This document shows positions 43,405 through 51,576 of a stretch of 64,000 nt of DNA, piece after piece. Positions within the stretch are counted from its first letter, which is position 1. Every line of letters begins with the position of its first letter. Position numbers and translations under genes: made by a program. The notes beneath the pieces were generated by a model. It was not told where the DNA came from, made no database searches, and saw only the letters and a list, made by a program, of their open reading frames with translations. Origin of the DNA: Bacteroidales bacterium (lineage in GTDB: Bacteria; Bacteroidota; Bacteroidia; Bacteroidales; UBA1556); assembly GCA_027064095.1 (NCBI GenBank), contig JAMOQI010000036.1, forward strand, positions 31,812 to 95,811, read 5' to 3'.

Positions 43405-46356
43405 ATGCAAAGAATTATATTATTGGTTAGTGCAATGTTACTTACATTCGGGCTTTATGCACAGAGTGTAACATTAAGCGGAACAGTACTCGATAGTCTT
43501 GATGGTTCAAGTATGGTTGGAGTAAATATTGTTCAAAAAGGGACACAGAATGGAACGACAACCGATATCGATGGACGATTTAGTTTATCAGTTGAAAAAG
43601 GTTCTACTGTTATTTTCTCATTTATAGGTTACAATTCTAAAGAGATAATTGTAAATAAATCCCGGGAGATGAATATCCTATTGCAAAGTGAGAATACTCA
43701 GCTTGACGAGTTGATTGTGATTGGATATGGTACTCAGAAGAAATCTGACAAGACCGGAGCTGTTGCTCAAGTTAAGGCTGAAGATTTAAACGGAGGTATG
43801 ATTACCGACCCAATACAAGCTATGCAAGGAAAGGCTGCTGGTGTTACTATCACTAAAAAAGGTGGTGACCCTAATGGTGGTTTTGCTGTTCGTATTCGTG
43901 GTGCTAGCGGTTATGAATCTAATACACAGCCACTTTATGTTATTGATGGAGTACCGGGGGCTGATCCTACAATGCTTGCCCCTGATGATATTGAGTCCTA
44001 TAATATTCTTAAAGATGCTGCTTCTACAGCGATATATGGTTCTAGAGGTTCTAATGGTGTTATTATTATTACCACTAAAAAAGGAAGCAAAAAAGGTGGC
44101 GAATGTAATGGCTCATATAGTAGAATAGATTTCAATACTCAAGTTACTTTTGATAAAGTAGCTAATACTGTTAAGCTTATGACTGCCGATGAAATGAGAG
44201 ATTATGCAGCCAAGACAGGATCAAACTTTGTAGATGGTGGTGCAAATACCAATTGGCAAGATGAAATTTATGGAACCGGTATTTCGGCTTCTACTAATCT
44301 AAGTTTAAGTGGAGGAAATGCTTCTACTAATTATGTTGCAGCTTTTACCAGAGCAAATTGGGAAGGTGTAATGAAAGGAACTTCTAAAGATAGAACAACA
44401 GTTAGATTAAATGTTAATCATAAAGCTTTCAATGATAAGCTTACTCTTTCCGGAGGCGTAATTGTTTCTTTTGAAGATAATGATTATGAGAATTATGGTG
44501 GTTGGGGTCAAGATGATATTATTTATCAAGCCCTGTCAAGAAACCCAACTGATCCTGTTTATAATGCTGATGGTAGTTATTATAAAGCATCAAGGGTTTT
44601 TAATTATGAAAACCCAATAGCCACAATAAATGAGATTACAAATGTTCGTGCTGCTAATAGATTCTTAGGTAACTTTAAAGCTGATTATGAGATTATCGAT
44701 GGATTGGTAGCACATGCTAATTTAGCTTATATAAGAGGTGATAATAAATCAGATTATTTTAGACCAAATGGATTGTATGCTAGTGCAGATAATGGTTTTG
44801 GAAGAAAACAATATGATAATGATATTCAAAAGTTAATGGAATTGACACTATCTTATAACAAGACTTTCAATAAAAATCATAACATATCCCTATTAGGAGG
44901 GTATTCGTATCAAGAGGGTGTTTATTCTGGATTCTATGCTCAAGCCAAGAATGCACAAAGTGACTGGGCAGGGCCTAATAATCTTCAGGTATTAGGTGAT
45001 GTTAATTGGGGAGATGTTGGCTCATGGAAAGGAGGCTGGAATTTAATAGGTTTCTTTGGTCGTGCTCAATATAATTATAAGCAAAAGTATTATGCTTCAG
45101 CTTCTTTACGTAGAGATGGGAGTTCTAAATTTGGTGCAAATAATAAATGGGGTTGGTTTCCTACTGCTGCCATTGGATGGAATATCGATAAAGAAAGTTT
45201 TATGGACAATGTTGATTGGTTAAGTCAACTAAAACTTAGAGCTAGTTATGGTGTTTCCGGTAATCAGGAAATTGGAGAATACAATAGTATGGTACTTTGG
45301 GTTCCTAGTGGAAAAGCTATCAATCCGGAAACAGGTCAAGAGGTTATTACTTTTAGTCCTGCACATAATGCCAACCCTGATCTTAAGTGGGAGGAGACTT
45401 CAGAAATTAATATTGGAATTGACTTTGCATTATTTAATGATAAAGTTAGTGGTTCATTAGAGATTTATAATAAAAATACTAAAGATTTATTAGGCTCTTA
45501 TGCTGTTCCTGTACCACCAAATTTGGCAAGTACAACATGGGCTAATTCGGGAGCTATTCAGAATAAAGGTATTGAACTTTATTTACAGGCTTATGCTGTT
45601 GATAAAAAGAATTTTAAATGGAAAACAAGTTTTACTTTTGCTAGAAATAAAACTTATATAACTGATCTGGGAACATATATTGATGGCAATATTCGTAAAG
45701 CAGGATTTATATCAGGTAGAGGAATGGTTGGTGAAGAGTATTATGTTACCGGTTTAATTACAGGAGAAGAAGCAGCGTCGTTCTATTTGCCTACTTATGT
45801 TACTCTTAAGAATGGTCAGTTTATTTATGAATCAGAATCCGGTGGATATACTTCCGATTTAGCACAAGCAAAAAGAACAATTCTAGGTTCAGCTGCTCCT
45901 GATTTCGAAATAGGTTGGTCTAACTCTTTCAATTTTTATAAAAACTGGAGTTTTGATATTGCATTGCGTTCTATGGTTGGTAATTATGTTTATAATGCTA
46001 CCGCAATGTTTTTTGATGATCCAAATAATCTACTTACTCTTAACACAAGTCCGGAGGCTGCAGTTTGGAGAGACAAAGGAAGAACTGATGGCTCTAAAAT
46101 AGCAGATATCTATTTAGAGAATGCTTCTTTCTTGAAAATTGATTATATTTCATTATCATACCAATTTGATGTAGATAGATTGTCATGGATGAATAATTTG
46201 TCTTTATTCTTATCTGCAAACAACCTTTATACATTAACAAAATATACCGGTGTGGATCCTGAAACCAGCATGAATGGTCTTTCTTATGGAATAGATCAAT
46301 ACAATGTTTATCCTAAAACTCGTTCATTAACCTTTGGTTTAAAAGCCAGCTTTTAA
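43405..46356 (+). CDS. susC: SusC/RagA-family TonB-linked outer-membrane maltodextrin importer
   Basis: A 983-residue receptor. Signal peptide (ending LYAQ), carboxypeptidase-regulatory-like domain (about 22-100), the SusC signature region IVIGYGTQKKSDKTGAV, plug with PLYVIDGVPG and STAIYGSRGSNGVIIITTK, and a large TonB barrel ending in KASF. It transports oligosaccharides across the outer membrane using TonB energy, with the SusD lid encoded 11 bases downstream. GH13 genes around it point to starch-derived maltooligosaccharides. It is transcribed from the palindromic promoter region shared with the T9SS amylase. Confidence 0.95.
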   Translation: MQRIILLVSAMLLTFGLYAQSVTLSGTVLDSLDGSSMVGVNIVQKGTQNGTTTDIDGRFSLSVEKGSTVIFSFIGYNSKEIIVNKSREMNILLQSENTQLDELIVIGYGTQKKSDKTGAVAQVKAEDLNGGMITDPIQAMQGKAAGVTITKKGGDPNGGFAVRIRGASGYESNTQPLYVIDGVPGADPTMLAPDDIESYNILKDAASTAIYGSRGSNGVIIITTKKGSKKGGECNGSYSRIDFNTQVTFDKVANTVKLMTADEMRDYAAKTGSNFVDGGANTNWQDEIYGTGISASTNLSLSGGNASTNYVAAFTRANWEGVMKGTSKDRTTVRLNVNHKAFNDKLTLSGGVIVSFEDNDYENYGGWGQDDIIYQALSRNPTDPVYNADGSYYKASRVFNYENPIATINEITNVRAANRFLGNFKADYEIIDGLVAHANLAYIRGDNKSDYFRPNGLYASADNGFGRKQYDNDIQKLMELTLSYNKTFNKNHNISLLGGYSYQEGVYSGFYAQAKNAQSDWAGPNNLQVLGDVNWGDVGSWKGGWNLIGFFGRAQYNYKQKYYASASLRRDGSSKFGANNKWGWFPTAAIGWNIDKESFMDNVDWLSQLKLRASYGVSGNQEIGEYNSMVLWVPSGKAINPETGQEVITFSPAHNANPDLKWEETSEINIGIDFALFNDKVSGSLEIYNKNTKDLLGSYAVPVPPNLASTTWANSGAIQNKGIELYLQAYAVDKKNFKWKTSFTFARNKTYITDLGTYIDGNIRKAGFISGRGMVGEEYYVTGLITGEEAASFYLPTYVTLKNGQFIYESESGGYTSDLAQAKRTILGSAAPDFEIGWSNSFNFYKNWSFDIALRSMVGNYVYNATAMFFDDPNNLLTLNTSPEAAVWRDKGRTDGSKIADIYLENASFLKIDYISLSYQFDVDRLSWMNNLSLFLSANNLYTLTKYTGVDPETSMNGLSYGIDQYNVYPKTRSLTFGLKASF

Positions 46357-46367
46357 TTGATACTATT

Positions 46368-47858
46368 ATGAAGAAAATTATATTTTATAGCCTAGCTTTA
46401 GTTTTTTTCTTGTCTTCTTGCACAAAATTAGATGAGACTGTATATAGTGGCATTCCCGGTGATAAGTATCCTGAGAATGATAATCAAGTAGCTAATCTTA
46501 GTGTTGATGCTTATACTAAACTTAAACCATTTGCTGATGATAATGGTTGGTGGTTTTTAGCACAGGAAATATCTTCTGATGAGATTTGTGGACCTACTAG
46601 AGGAGCTGATTGGTTTGATGGGGGAAAATGGCTTAATATGCACAAACATACTTGGTCTAATGACGAAGAAGGAGTTAATAGAATGTGGGGAACTATGTGG
46701 GCAGGAGTAACTACCTGTAATCAGGTTCTTGATATGCTTGGTGACATGGCAGAAACACCGGCAATAGAAGCCAAACGCAAAGAGGTTGAAAGTCTTAGAT
46801 CTCTATATTATTATTTTCTGTTAGATAATTATGGCGATGTTCCTTATTTGACTTCCGCTAGAAATGCACCTGAATATCCTTTTAAAATTAAAAGAGAAGA
46901 TTTGTTTAATATTTTAGTGTCAACATTGCAGTCTTCATTGCCATATTTAAAACCTTATGATAATAAGATAATGTTCAATAAATACACTGCTTATGCACTT
47001 CTTGCAAAATTATATTTGAATGCAGAAGTATATACTGGGACGCCACAATGGGAAAAAGCGAGTCAGTATTGCGACAGTGTAATAAATGGTCCTTATAATC
47101 TTGCTTCTGATGTTAAGTCTCCATTTGCTACTAATAATTCAAAATCATCAGAATTAATAATGGTAATTCCCTATGATGAGAATGATTTTCAGGGATTTAG
47201 ATTACATATGAGAACATTACATTATCAACAAAACCTTGAATTTGATATGACAGTAGGCCCTTGGAATGGATTCTGTGCTGTTAAAGACTTCTTTGATACT
47301 TACAATAGCAGTGACCTTAGAAAGGATGCTTATATGCTGTACGGTCAAAGGTATGATACAAAAGGAAATAAAATTGTTGATGGCGAAACACATAAGGATT
47401 TATTCCTTGACCCATATGTACCTGCATTATATATGCAAGCCGGAGTGCAAACCCCTGAAGAAATTAGAATGTCTGGAGCAAGAATTGGAAAATACGAAAT
47501 TGCTATTGGTGCAAAAGAAAATCTTTCTAACGATTTTCCGATTTTTCGTTTAACAGATTTCTATCTTATGAAAGCTGAGGCTGAAATTAGATTAGGCCAT
47601 AATGGCGATGCTTGGGTTAATCCTATTAGAACACGTGCAGGTGTTAGCACCTGGACAAATGTAGGACTTGACTCTTTATTAGCTGAGAGAGGTCGTGAGC
47701 TTTTTGTTGAAGGTCATCGACGCCAGGACTTAATTCGCTTTGGTAAGTGGGAGCAAGGCTGGTGGGAGAAAGATCCTCATGGTAACGATAAGAGAATTTT
47801 TCCTATACCTAAATGGGCAACTGATGTTAATAGCAATTTGCTATTACCTCCGAAATAA
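46368..47858 (+). CDS. susD: SusD/RagB-family glycan-binding surface lipoprotein
   Basis: A 496-residue lipoprotein (lipobox FLSSC) with the helical TPR-like SusD fold and the C-terminal block LLAERGRELFVEGHRRQDLIRFGKW, diagnostic of RagB/SusD proteins. It caps the SusC barrel and captures maltooligosaccharides. The gap after susC is 11 bases; the SusE-like gene follows after 84 bases. Length is within the family range (about 480-620). Confidence 0.95.
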   Translation: MKKIIFYSLALVFFLSSCTKLDETVYSGIPGDKYPENDNQVANLSVDAYTKLKPFADDNGWWFLAQEISSDEICGPTRGADWFDGGKWLNMHKHTWSNDEEGVNRMWGTMWAGVTTCNQVLDMLGDMAETPAIEAKRKEVESLRSLYYYFLLDNYGDVPYLTSARNAPEYPFKIKREDLFNILVSTLQSSLPYLKPYDNKIMFNKYTAYALLAKLYLNAEVYTGTPQWEKASQYCDSVINGPYNLASDVKSPFATNNSKSSELIMVIPYDENDFQGFRLHMRTLHYQQNLEFDMTVGPWNGFCAVKDFFDTYNSSDLRKDAYMLYGQRYDTKGNKIVDGETHKDLFLDPYVPALYMQAGVQTPEEIRMSGARIGKYEIAIGAKENLSNDFPIFRLTDFYLMKAEAEIRLGHNGDAWVNPIRTRAGVSTWTNVGLDSLLAERGRELFVEGHRRQDLIRFGKWEQGWWEKDPHGNDKRIFPIPKWATDVNSNLLLPPK

Positions 47859-47942
47859 TTTTATAAATGACTATATTGTAAAGTAATAAATATATTATAG
47901 TAGAGTAAATAAACAATTATTATTAATCTAAATTTTATTAAA

Positions 47943-49181
47943 ATGAAAGTTTTAAATTTTAAAAATGTACTTAAATTAAGTAGTGTATTGGTGCTGTTAG
48001 CAATGGTTACTTTTACTGCTTGTACTAAAGATCCCGATCCAGAACCAGAACCTGTGGTTGTTCTTGACGGTATCTATGTTAAAGGTGATGCTGTAGCTTT
48101 TTCTGATTTTAACGAAAAAGCAATGATGTCTTCTACAAAAAATGAAGTAGGGCAAGTTGACCGTGCTTCACTAATGGAATTATATATTGCTGTTAAAGCA
48201 ACTGGCGGATTTAATATTGTAAAAGTAGCTGGCTCTACTAAAACTGTTTATGGTCCTGCTTCTGACTTTGCTGAAGTAACTAATCCAACAAACGATGAGC
48301 CTCATTCCGGTGTTTTCTTTCGCGGTGGCATAGAAGAATCTTCTGCTAAATTTACTGTTCCTGAGGATGGTTTTTACCATGTTGTATTTGATACAGACTT
48401 AAATAAAGTTGTAGTGGCTCGTGTTCATTGGGGTATTATTGGTGCCGCAACTGCTAATGGTTGGGGTGGTTCAACTGAACTTGTTGAGTCCGCTTTTGAC
48501 CTAAATACTACTACTTGGTCTATTATTGGTACTGAATTACGTAGCGGTGATTGGAAATTACGTTATTCTAACGGTTGGAAAATCGAATTAGATACTACCT
48601 TAGATGATGGTAATGGAAACATTGGTGTGAAAGTTAACACTAACTTTGGTGGTTCTATTGATGATTTGGTTCCTGGTGGAGCTAATATCGTTAATTCTGA
48701 TCCTGGTGTATATGATATTACTTTATCTTATACTTTAGGTTCAGGTTATACTTTAACTGCTACAAAAACTGGCGGACTTCCTTTAACTGACTGGACTGGT
48801 GTAATCTGTGATGCTGTTGGAACTGGTGTAAGTTCTGATAATACTAATGCTGTTCCTGATCCTTCTTCTTGGAACTGGGGAAATAAATTATTAGCTGATG
48901 GAGCTCCTACTAAAGTAGGTGATGTTTATACTTGGACTTGGTCTAATATAGTACTTGAAGCTAACGAAGGTTTTAAACTACGTACAGAAAATGGTGTTGC
49001 TCCTACTACAGGTGGTGCAAACTTTGATGCTGGTTTAGAAGCTGTTGATCATGCTAATAGCTCTGCTAACGTTGATCCTGCTACTTCCGGTAACTTACAA
49101 GTTAATACAAAAGGTACTTATACTATTGTACTTACTATTGATGCTGCAGATAATGATAAAAAAGTTATCACTATCAACTAA
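47943..49181 (+). CDS. SusE/SusF-like starch-binding outer-membrane lipoprotein
   Basis: A 412-residue lipoprotein (TFTACTKDPDPEPEP). The acidic residues just after the Cys match surface-export signals. Two or three beta-sandwich carbohydrate-binding modules follow; WGIIGAATANGWGGSTEL and the repeated WNWGNKLLADG-type segment resemble SusE/SusF starch-binding modules. Its place behind SusCD fits a surface starch tether. Sequence at the C-terminal end becomes Thr/Asn-rich. A strong terminator follows, so the GH13 genes downstream have their own promoter or depend on readthrough. Confidence 0.85.
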   Translation: MKVLNFKNVLKLSSVLVLLAMVTFTACTKDPDPEPEPVVVLDGIYVKGDAVAFSDFNEKAMMSSTKNEVGQVDRASLMELYIAVKATGGFNIVKVAGSTKTVYGPASDFAEVTNPTNDEPHSGVFFRGGIEESSAKFTVPEDGFYHVVFDTDLNKVVVARVHWGIIGAATANGWGGSTELVESAFDLNTTTWSIIGTELRSGDWKLRYSNGWKIELDTTLDDGNGNIGVKVNTNFGGSIDDLVPGGANIVNSDPGVYDITLSYTLGSGYTLTATKTGGLPLTDWTGVICDAVGTGVSSDNTNAVPDPSSWNWGNKLLADGAPTKVGDVYTWTWSNIVLEANEGFKLRTENGVAPTTGGANFDAGLEAVDHANSSANVDPATSGNLQVNTKGTYTIVLTIDAADNDKKVITIN

Positions 49182-49202
49182 TGTGAGATTAAAATAATTC
49201 TT

Positions 49203-49243
49203 AGAAGCCCCATTTAGCTTTGCTAAATGGGGCTTCTTTATTA
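49203..49243 (+). terminator. Intrinsic terminator after the SusCDE genes
   Basis: AGAAGCCCCATTTAGC pairs perfectly with GCTAAATGGGGCTTCT across a three-base TTT loop, followed by TTTATT. It is among the strongest hairpins in the window. Confidence 0.9.
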
Positions 49244-49252
49244 TCATAGCTC

Positions 49253-49413
49253 ATACCAAATTAAAAACAAAACTACCGCAAAATTCGTTATCTTTTTATG
49301 TTTTACTTCCTTAAAAAATAAACCGTAACTGAGGCTATGCTTAATTTTTTTAAATTCGTTAAACAAAAAAATATTTAGAATTTATATCGGCACTTTTGCT
49401 TTTAAATTGGTAT
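49253..49413 (+). mobile_element. MITE-like element (161 bp, 14-base terminal inverted repeats)
   Basis: ATACCAAATTAAAA on the left and TTTTAAATTGGTAT on the right are inverted repeats with one mismatch, flanking 133 bases of non-coding DNA. No target-site duplication is obvious, and the right end abuts a dispersed repeat copy. No transposase is in the window, so any movement would need help from elsewhere. Confidence 0.45.
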
Positions 49414-49417
49414 CACA

Positions 49418-49455
49418 CTTAATCGTTAGGACTATTTGTGAATAATACTGGTTAA
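49418..49455 (+). repeat. Dispersed intergenic repeat, copy B
   Basis: The 38 bases starting CTTAATCGTTAGGACTATTT align without gaps to copies at 35077 and 61411 and to the partial copy at 25867. It follows directly on the right end of the MITE-like element. Confidence 0.65.
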
Positions 49456-49736
49456 ATCAACCATCTTAATAATATTTTCGTTGACGACATTTGCCCTTCT
49501 TAACAGTGCTAATATATTAAATAAGTTTTTATATTAGTTTTACAAGTCAATTACTGAAATATTTATGGTATAAATTTATAATTATTTATAATCTTAGTTG
49601 ATTAATTTTATACTTTTAAAACCTTATTATAATTATTGTTATATCTCATAAATTTATGTATTGAATTAATGTAAGATATTATATGTTAAGGTTTAAGTCT
49701 TATTTTGTTTTCTGTGGAACTCCTAAATAATCGTAT

Positions 49737-51569
49737 ATGAAGTTTAGTTTATTAATTGCAATTTTAATATTATTCAATTTATCAGGATTGTCTCAGCGTG
49801 TAGAACCACCATTTTGGTGGATAGGAATGAAGAATCCTAAACTCCAGATATTAGTTTATAATAAAAATATTGCTAATCTAAAACCAGTTATCCACAATTC
49901 TTATATCACTCTCGCAAAAGTTAATAAAACTGAAAATTCTAATTATTTATTCCTTGATATTATCATTGATAAAGATGCGCGTGCCGGGAGTTTTAATATT
50001 GATTTTTATGATGGTAAAGTGAAATCTTATTCTTATAATTATAAGCTAAAATCCAGACGAGAAAATTCTGCACAACGAAAGGGTTTTGGACCGGAAGATG
50101 TTGTTTATTTGCTTATGCCTGATAGGTTTAGTAATGCTAATTTGTCAAATGATAATGTAAAAGGAATGCTTGAGAAGGTTGATAGATTAAATCCTGATGG
50201 GCGTCATGGTGGAGATATAAATGGAATTATTAATCATTTGGATTATTTTCAAAATTTAGGAGTTACCACAATATGGATTAATCCATTGTTAGAGAATAAT
50301 ATGGAAGCGTATTCTTATCATGGTTATGCTATAACCGACTTTTATAAAATAGATGCACGCTTTGGTAGTAATGAAGATTATATTGATTTAGTGCAAAAGG
50401 CTAATTCTAAAAATATTAAAATAGTTATGGATATGGTTTTTAATCATTGTGGTAGCAATCATTGGTGGATAAATGATTTGCCATCTGGTGATTGGATACA
50501 TCATTTTGATAAGTTTACACGTTCCAATTATCGGGGAGAAGCATTGATGGACCCGTATGCTTCAAATATTGACAGGCAGATAATGCATGATGGTTGGTTT
50601 GATAATACTATGCCGGATTTGAATCAGAGAAATCCTTTTCTGGCGAATTATCTGATACAGAATAGTATTTGGTGGATAGAGTATGCTGACCTTGGAGGTA
50701 TTAGAATGGATACTTATCCATATGCCGACCAGGAGTTTATGGTAAAATGGGTGGAGGCTGTTTACAAGGAATATCCAAATTTTAATATCGTTGGTGAAGC
50801 CTGGTTGCAAACAATCAGTCATACAGCTTATTTCCAATCTACAACATTTCCTGGCAGTAAAATGCCCGGCAAACTACACTCAGTAACGGACTTCCCTTTG
50901 TGTTATGCTGTTAATAATTCCTTAAATGAACAAGATTCCTGGACCAATGGAATGGCTAAATTATATATGACCTTAAGTCAGGATTTTGTTTATTCTAATG
51001 CTGATAGTAATCTAATATTTTTAGATAATCACGATATTAATCGCTTTGCTACTAATATAAATTCTGACTATGATAAATGGAAAATGGGAATGACTTTTCT
51101 AATGACAACTCGTGGTATTCCAATGATTTATTATGGAGGAGAATTTATGATGACTGGTGATAAATCTAAAGGCGATGCCAGTTTGCGCAAAGATTTTCCC
51201 GGAGGATGGGATGGAGATTCCGTTAATGTGTTTGAAAATAAAAATATGAGTAAACTTCAAGTGGAGTCTTTGGATTTTACAAAGAAATTACTAAAACTTC
51301 GAAATGAGCATAAAGCATTACAAACGGGTAAATTAACTCAGTATATACCAGAGAATAGTGTATATGTTTACTTTAGATATAACGATTCAGAATGCTTTAT
51401 GATTGTTATGAATAATTCTGACAAAGAAAGCATATTAAAATTACCGAGATTTAAAGAGTCATTTGAAAATTATTCCGGTATACGAGCTCCAGGTAAGAAA
51501 GAGATTGATAAAATTCCTCCTCAGCTAATTATACCATCTAAGTCTGCATTGATATATGAATTTATATAA
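49737..51569 (+). CDS. Periplasmic GH13 neopullulanase/cyclomaltodextrinase, SusA-like
   Basis: A 610-residue enzyme with an N-terminal signal peptide (GLSQ) and no lipobox, so periplasmic. The N-terminal domain (about 20-110) begins VEPPFWWIGMKNPKLQILVYN, the hallmark of SusA/cyclomaltodextrinase-type proteins. The GH13 barrel has MVFNHCGSNHWW, GGIRMDTYPYAD (nucleophile Asp), NIVGEAWLQT (acid Glu) and FLDNHDINR (Asp). It should cut maltodextrins or cyclodextrins that SusC imports. It is first of three consecutive GH13 genes; its end lies seven bases before the next true start. Confidence 0.93.
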   Translation: MKFSLLIAILILFNLSGLSQRVEPPFWWIGMKNPKLQILVYNKNIANLKPVIHNSYITLAKVNKTENSNYLFLDIIIDKDARAGSFNIDFYDGKVKSYSYNYKLKSRRENSAQRKGFGPEDVVYLLMPDRFSNANLSNDNVKGMLEKVDRLNPDGRHGGDINGIINHLDYFQNLGVTTIWINPLLENNMEAYSYHGYAITDFYKIDARFGSNEDYIDLVQKANSKNIKIVMDMVFNHCGSNHWWINDLPSGDWIHHFDKFTRSNYRGEALMDPYASNIDRQIMHDGWFDNTMPDLNQRNPFLANYLIQNSIWWIEYADLGGIRMDTYPYADQEFMVKWVEAVYKEYPNFNIVGEAWLQTISHTAYFQSTTFPGSKMPGKLHSVTDFPLCYAVNNSLNEQDSWTNGMAKLYMTLSQDFVYSNADSNLIFLDNHDINRFATNINSDYDKWKMGMTFLMTTRGIPMIYYGGEFMMTGDKSKGDASLRKDFPGGWDGDSVNVFENKNMSKLQVESLDFTKKLLKLRNEHKALQTGKLTQYIPENSVYVYFRYNDSECFMIVMNNSDKESILKLPRFKESFENYSGIRAPGKKEIDKIPPQLIIPSKSALIYEFI

Positions 51570-51576
51570 TATTAAA

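Larger units (their letters stand above)
49182..49736. other. Intergenic region (555 bp) with terminator and repeat elements
   Basis: In order: the terminator of the SusCDE operon, a MITE-like element with 14-base inverted ends, a dispersed repeat copy, and about 280 bases of AT-rich sequence. Upstream of the next gene the only promoter-like match is TATTTTG near 49700, one base short of the TAnnTTTG spacing. No gene was seen. Confidence 0.5.
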
